Shown in pieces: positions 59,591-64,000 of a stretch of DNA of 64,000 nucleotides (positions are counted from its first letter, which is position 1; each line of letters begins with the position of its first letter). The stretch comes from Desmodesmus armatus. Its lineage: Eukaryota > Chlorophyta > Chlorophyceae > Sphaeropleales > Scenedesmaceae. The notes beneath the pieces are model-generated. The model was not told where the DNA came from, made no database searches, and worked only from the letters and a program-made list of their open reading frames with translations. The position numbers and the translations under genes are program-made. The stretch spans positions 1 through 64,000 of the forward strand of contig VIIQ02000050.1 in the NCBI GenBank assembly GCA_007449985.2, given 5' to 3'.

Positions 59591-60306
59591 GGTGCAAGCT
59601 GGTGTGCTGTTAGGCTTAGGGGTGCTAACAGGCTTGGTGCAGCTGACTAATTGGCTGCGTGGCTGAATGTACGTCTACAAGTGAGCCTAACTGCACTGTA
59701 GAAGGAAGTGCAGGTGCTGACAGACTGAGTGTTGGCAGGCTTGTAGCAGCTGACTAGGTGGCTGCTTAGCTGACTGAAAGCCGCGCTGTTGGGGCCCAGA
59801 TGAGCTGACTACACTGTAATGGAAGTGCAGGAGCTGAGGCCGCTGCACTGCTGGTGCCCTAGCTACTCACACCACGGTGTACTGTAGGACAGGATAACCT
59901 GAGGTGGAGAGCAGGGCAGTCAGCAGCGAGGGCAGAAAACGACAGGCGGCAGGGGTGTCAATAACCAGGCACTGCCACTGAGTAGTTGAACGTTCTGTAG
60001 CTCACACAGAAGAGGTTGCTGTCGCTGTAAGCCAAACAGACAGTGGGATTAGGCTGCTGTATGGCAATGCTGCATGTAGGGAAGATGTAGTGCTGTGGCA
60101 GGAAAAACTGTCGCTGCTGCACGCTGTAAACGCGGATGATCAGGCCGCTAAGCTGCTGCAAATCGAGCAAATCAATCCGTGCAACTAAAGCACATTGACA
60201 AAGGCGATAGCCTAGCTGCGCAAAGGCAGGTCTTCCTACGTTTGTACCGGGCACAGGTTGTATCGAGCTGCAGGTCTAGCTGAGGCGTGAAGATGGGCTC
60301 ATAACC

Positions 60307-60568
60307 TGATATGAATAGATGTGGCTGGGAGTTGTAAGCTCAGGGAACCTTGACAGCTATAAGGTGGGAAAGTAGTCATGTTACACTGGTGCACCGTATG
60401 CAGGCTTAGAGAGAGAGTAAACATCCAAATACACTCTGGCAATGCATAGGTCATATACTCCGCAGGAGCGGATAGCATAACTTCAGTCGCCATGCATAAC
60501 TTCCTAACTTCGGGTAACTGCGGGCAACTTCGTCCAGCATAGTGGGCTGAGCATACTCAATTCCAACA
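60307..60568 (-). repeat. Copia 5' LTR (carries the element promoter)
   Basis: Second copy of the 262-bp LTR, upstream of gag in element orientation. 59591-60306 between it and gag is untranslated leader with no other feature seen. Confidence 0.97.
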
Positions 60569-60573
60569 ACAAC
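60569..60573. repeat. Right target-site duplication of the copia element
   Basis: ACAAC, matching 54647-54651. Confidence 0.9.
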
Positions 60574-61884
60574 CAATTGATACAATGTACTTTGCGTGGC
60601 ATTATAGCCATGCAATAGCAATTGCTTACCTGTGTAGGCTGCATTCCGTGCTGTTGGGTCGAGCGCGGGTGTCTCAGATGTACAATGCTGCAGTCAAAGC
60701 CGCCGATGAATGTGCTGAATGTCTCAAGGGCACTTGAGACCAGTTGACTGTTTTGAGTGTCTCCTTCGGAGAGCTGGGCCAGGTTCCCAAGTTCGCGGGA
60801 ATGGTTGGTTGTTCTTCCGGATCCGTTGCTGATTTGATTTGTTGTATAACAAGAAATGCCAGCTGTTTGTTGTATAACAAGAAATGCCAGCTAATGTGTG
60901 CACAAGCTTGTTGAACCAGCGCGTGTACTGCAAACCCGAGGTGCTGTAAACCCGTGGTCCGTCGGCGTGTGCCCCAGAACCCCACACCCCCAGAAGCAGA
61001 GGGGCGACGTTTTGCACAAACTACAGGACAATGCACTAGTTACGGCAGCACCGGTCATGGTCTTGTCGACCAGTCCAGGCTGCCATGAGACGACACCATC
61101 CTTGGAATTCCACCCTTGGAATTCCACACACAGTCACCGCCTTGCCAGCTTTTACATCACTGTTTTTTTTTGCCAATTGATATGATAGGCTGCTATATGC
61201 ACCAGCCTGATGAAACCTCAATCCTAACCAGCACCTAGGCCTGCACCAATTTGCACACCATGCATGCCAATCTTCTACCCCTCTGCTCCTTCTTACATCA
61301 GTGGAAGTGAATTGAGCGGCTGCACTGCAGTCTGGTGGGCCGTTGTGTTGCGTATCCAAAATGGCTGTTACAGCACCTCAGGAACAGTCAAAGTACAGCA
61401 GCTGCCAGCTGTACAGTGTACATCACTTTGATGGCACCAGCACATGACAGTACAAGTGCTGCCTGCTGGGAGGAGCACTCCAGCTGCCAGCCCACTGAGT
61501 GAACGTACGTGACATGTTGACGATCTTTCCAGTCCAACTGTCAACGTCATACAGTCGGACTGTCAACATCATACATCTGGAGCCCAGCTTGTACGGTACC
61601 AGTAGAAGCTCCGCTGGCCCCTTTGGGTTTGTGGTACATGACTGGACCAACCCAAAGTTGACTGGCCCACTTGGGCCAGGTCAACAAACATTCAATTGGG
61701 CGGCCCACTGGACAGCAGGTCGCTGCATGGGTAAGGGCCTTGTGGCAATGCAGATCAGTCCAACCTGCCGTGGATTACTGGGCCCAGTAACTGAAAAGTG
61801 CAGTTGCCGCAACCAACAAACAAACTTAGGCATGGCTTGCAGTAGCACCATGCTGTGTCAGCCAGTAACATACAGTACTATAGG
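60574..61884. other. Intergenic after the copia element; gene 7 3' flank
   Basis: No gene supported. It holds copy 2 of the dispersed repeat (about 60640-60970), a direct duplication of TTGTTGTATAACAAGAAATG near 60840-60890 and the gene 7 3' palindrome. Confidence 0.5.
61662..61679. promoter_or_regulatory. 3' palindromic element, gene 7 copy
   Basis: CTGGCCCACTTGGGCCAG has 8-bp perfect arms and lies about 205 bp after the gene 7 stop. Confidence 0.55.
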
Positions 61885-63180
61885 CTACGGACACAACACA
61901 TTCAGGGACCTGAGCTTGACACCCAGCAGCAGCTTGCACCTCAGCAGCCCTACAACCAGCTCCTGCAGCCTCTGCCCTCCCAACACCTGCTGCAACAGAG
62001 GCTGGCCTGACAGCTGCAGCAGACCCTCAACCTCCTGCAGCAATACCAAGCACTCTGCAATTGCAAGAGCGCGTGCTGCACCCTGTTGCCGCAGGGTGTG
62101 GGCCACAACCCCTGCACTCACGCACTGCTGTGCCCTTTCCCCGACTCCAGCAATGTAGTTCGTCAGCAGCAGTGATGCAGGGATGGCGTCCAAACTCACA
62201 CCGCCAAAGCATGCCACACTGCTCTCCATCTGCTTGATGCAAACGCCTCCACAGGTGATCCTTGAGCCAGTGCTAGACTGCAGCTGCTGCAGCAGGTCTG
62301 CCATACTGATGCTGCCATGGTTGGTGCTGTCTCCTCCAGCTGGGGCAGGGCCCTCATACTCGCTCGCAGCAGCAGCTGCTGTTTCTGCAACTGCTGCAGC
62401 ACTGGCAGCAGGGGATGGCACAGCAGCGCTCCGAGCACCACCACGACTGCTGCTACAATCCCTGTCCCGGGCTGTGCCTGCATTGTTGGCTGCTGCTGCT
62501 GCTGCTATTGCTGCTGCCGCTGCTGTCTGTGTCGTTGTGATATCAAGTGCTGCTGCTGTGCTGGGCACTGCTGCAGGCAGTGCTGCAGTGCCCGTGGCCT
62601 GTACTGCTTTGCTGCTGGCAGCAGCTCCACCCCAAAACTGTCCCAATGCTGCCTGAGGGACATGGCTTGGCAAGGAACTGGCACCTGACTGCGCAACATC
62701 CTGCCCTCCAATGACCGTGCCGTTTGACTGGCTGCTGCTGCTGCTGCCAGCCTGCAAGCTGATGGCCAACACCTCCTGCAAGGCGAGGCTGACATATGCC
62801 TGCCGCTGCTGCCTCACGGCAGTGCCCAGCACAGCGTCAAGCTGTGGATGCTGCAGCAGCTGCTGCAGGCTGACAAGTGTGTTTGTGATTGACCTGCGCT
62901 GCGCTGCACTCCCTGCGCTAGCGTGCAGCCTGCAGCCAGCCAGCAGGTCTGGGCTGGTGAACCTCAGCAGCACTGGGGCCACGGGTCTGTCGGGCGTCCA
63001 GCCGGGAGTGTCATGCGCCAGATTCCACAACACCTCCATGATGCTTTTGCAGGAGCCGCTGGTGTTGCCCCCCAACCGCTGAAACAGCTGACTGAAGGTC
63101 AGCTGCTGAGCAGCAGCGGCAACAGCCGCAAAGCCAGCAGCAGCAGCAGCCGATCCAGGAACCACCGCTCCCTGCAACAT
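61885..63180 (-). CDS. Modular-family gene 7 (modules C and D only)
   Basis: Product unknown; 431 residues from the ATG at 63178-63180. Module C is at about 63110-62745 (FSQLFQRLGGN, VAPVLLRFTSPDLLAGC, SLQQLLQHPQLDAVLG). An Ala-rich linker follows, then module D at about 62310-61905 (GSISMADLLQQLQ, ACFGGVSLDAIPAS, LLTNYIAGVGERAQQC, QPLLQQVLGGQRLQELV). It ends LRSLNVLCP, as gene 3 ends LRSLNVLCL. No core B is seen. It is either a short family form or a 5'-truncated copy; an upstream exon joined at TTGCAG just before the ATG is possible. Confidence 0.7.
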   Translation of the reverse strand: MLQGAVVPGSAAAAAGFAAVAAAAQQLTFSQLFQRLGGNTSGSCKSIMEVLWNLAHDTPGWTPDRPVAPVLLRFTSPDLLAGCRLHASAGSAAQRRSITNTLVSLQQLLQHPQLDAVLGTAVRQQRQAYVSLALQEVLAISLQAGSSSSSQSNGTVIGGQDVAQSGASSLPSHVPQAALGQFWGGAAASSKAVQATGTAALPAAVPSTAAALDITTTQTAAAAAIAAAAAANNAGTARDRDCSSSRGGARSAAVPSPAASAAAVAETAAAAASEYEGPAPAGGDSTNHGSISMADLLQQLQSSTGSRITCGGVCIKQMESSVACFGGVSLDAIPASLLLTNYIAGVGERAQQCVSAGVVAHTLRQQGAARALAIAECLVLLQEVEGLLQLSGQPLLQQVLGGQRLQELVVGLLRCKLLLGVKLRSLNVLCP

Positions 63181-63312
63181 CCCGTGGTACCGAGCTCCGC
63201 GTCAAAAACCTGCAGCAATGCGAGTGTTTTAGTGGCGCATTCAGTTTTTTGCGGGCACAGCGGCACACGGGGGTAGGTACATCTCGAAACAATGCAGCGG
63301 GTGAAAAATTAA

Positions 63313-63457
63313 CTACCCTCCAGCCTGCACATAGGTGACGTTGTGCTGCGCGTCCAGGTGCTCCAACACAGTGTTGTGTACTAAATTGTTGTGCGCTAGA
63401 AAGCGATACCGCCAAACGTCTGCTGTCCCAGGTGGTCTGCTGCTGTACAACGGGTCA
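63313..63457 (-). CDS. Last exon of an unidentified gene, candidate
   Basis: After acceptor TCTCGCAG the minus strand reads DPLYSSRPPGTADVWRYRFL then HNNLVHNTVLEHLDAQHN, ending VTYVQAGG and a stop. The HTVLEHLDAQHN part faintly recalls core B (LLSHLDSQHSS), but no other core residues are present. It probably belongs with the exon at 63951-64000. Confidence 0.3.
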
Positions 63458-63950
63458 CTGCGAGAGATGCTTGCTAAGGCGTGAAAACATGAAGGATAAA
63501 CATCAGTTGAAGCTACCTTTGTTGCTCGTGACAATGGGAGGATGGGGAGAGAAGCTACCCGAATTGGCGCTGCTGCTCCAGCCAATGCCGCTGCAGACGT
63601 CCGCACGGATGGAAAATGTTTCTTGTAACCACAAAGTTTACTGTATCACAAGCTGTGAAAATCGACTGCGCATGGGGAGTGCAGGACAGATTTCCAAGGC
63701 TTGGCGCCACGTTGTGGTTTAGGAGTGTGGTCATTGAGAATGCAATGCACACGGTGTTAACAGGATACAAAGGTATGGCTAAGCTTCCGCTTACATCAGC
63801 GACCGATATGGGCCAGCTGCTGCAACATATGTATGCAAGGCAGGATGGGTGCGGCCTACATGCAAAGTAAGAGGTAGTGAACATGAAGCCAAGCAGGTGC
63901 AGGCGTTGCTGAGCATGGAAAATCTCCCCAACGCCACGTGCCTCACCTGC

Positions 63951-64000
63951 CGGCAAATATCCTGGTACACAATTGACGCAGTGGTGTCATACCAGACAGA
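63951..64000 (-). CDS. Exon of an unidentified gene cut by the right edge, candidate
   Basis: The minus strand reads VWYDTTASIVYQDICRQ up to the donor CAG|GTGAGG. It is too short to assign, and the linking exons between it and 63457 were not resolved. Confidence 0.3.

Larger units (their letters stand above)
54652..60568 (-). mobile_element. Complete Ty1/copia LTR retrotransposon
   Basis: The element is 5,917 bp, with 262-bp LTRs that begin TGTTGGAAT and end TATCA in element orientation, a perfect 5-bp target duplication, and one intact Gag-Pol ORF in the order gag, protease, integrase, RT, RNase H that defines copia. The primer-binding region would be directly inside the 60307 end (GGTTATGAGCCCATC on the minus strand); I could not assign the tRNA. 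The LTRs differ at one position (near 54722 against 60377), so insertion was recent. It sits between modular-family genes 6 and 7. Confidence 0.97.

Noticed and set aside
1..64000. CRISPR array, rRNA, tRNA genes, bacterial operon features
   Set aside because: None were recognised by eye. The tandem repeats seen have no spacer structure, and the genes have spliceosomal introns.

Overview
The window looks like nuclear DNA of a green alga, most likely chlorophycean (perhaps Scenedesmaceae/Sphaeropleales; this is inference). Genes are split by GT-AG introns, GC content is fairly high, (CAG)n/(CTG)n tracts encode long Ala and Gln runs, two organelle-targeted proteins are present, and one protein carries a SAND/VARL-like domain of the kind that is common in volvocine and other green algae. 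Exon models below were built by joining frames at GT-AG sites with matching intron phase. They are sequence-based models without transcript support.

Left block (1-19240): three plus-strand members of a large, low-complexity, modular gene family that I do not recognise. Gene 1 (1-2792) enters from the left edge. Gene 2 (5678-8866) has a long-inverted-repeat element inserted exactly at its start codon. Gene 3 (10376-19240) is a giant multi-repeat gene with a SAND-like domain in its middle.

Middle block (20135-43009): ordinary single-copy genes. They are an F-box-like/DUF4864-like gene (-), RidA (+), a DUF4399 plastid protein (-), an acidic low-complexity protein (-), the protein farnesyl/geranylgeranyltransferase alpha subunit (-), a ZNF706/At2g23090-type zinc finger (+), a coiled-coil protein (-) and a plastid-targeted C-tail membrane protein (+). 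The last two are divergent, 241 bp apart.

Right block (44722-63457): four minus-strand members of the same modular family (genes 4-7), interrupted between genes 6 and 7 by a complete, very young Ty1/copia retrotransposon (54652-60568). A partial unknown gene runs off the right edge.

The modular family is the main novelty. I name its modules A, B, C, D and E. B is a repeated ~90-residue helical core, present 14 times in the window. A, C and D seem to be diverged copies of one domain. E is a short motif. B is often followed by a basic KRK-type cluster, and one copy of the gene carries SAND, so a nuclear or chromatin role is a reasonable but unproven guess. The two clusters point towards each other around the single-copy block.
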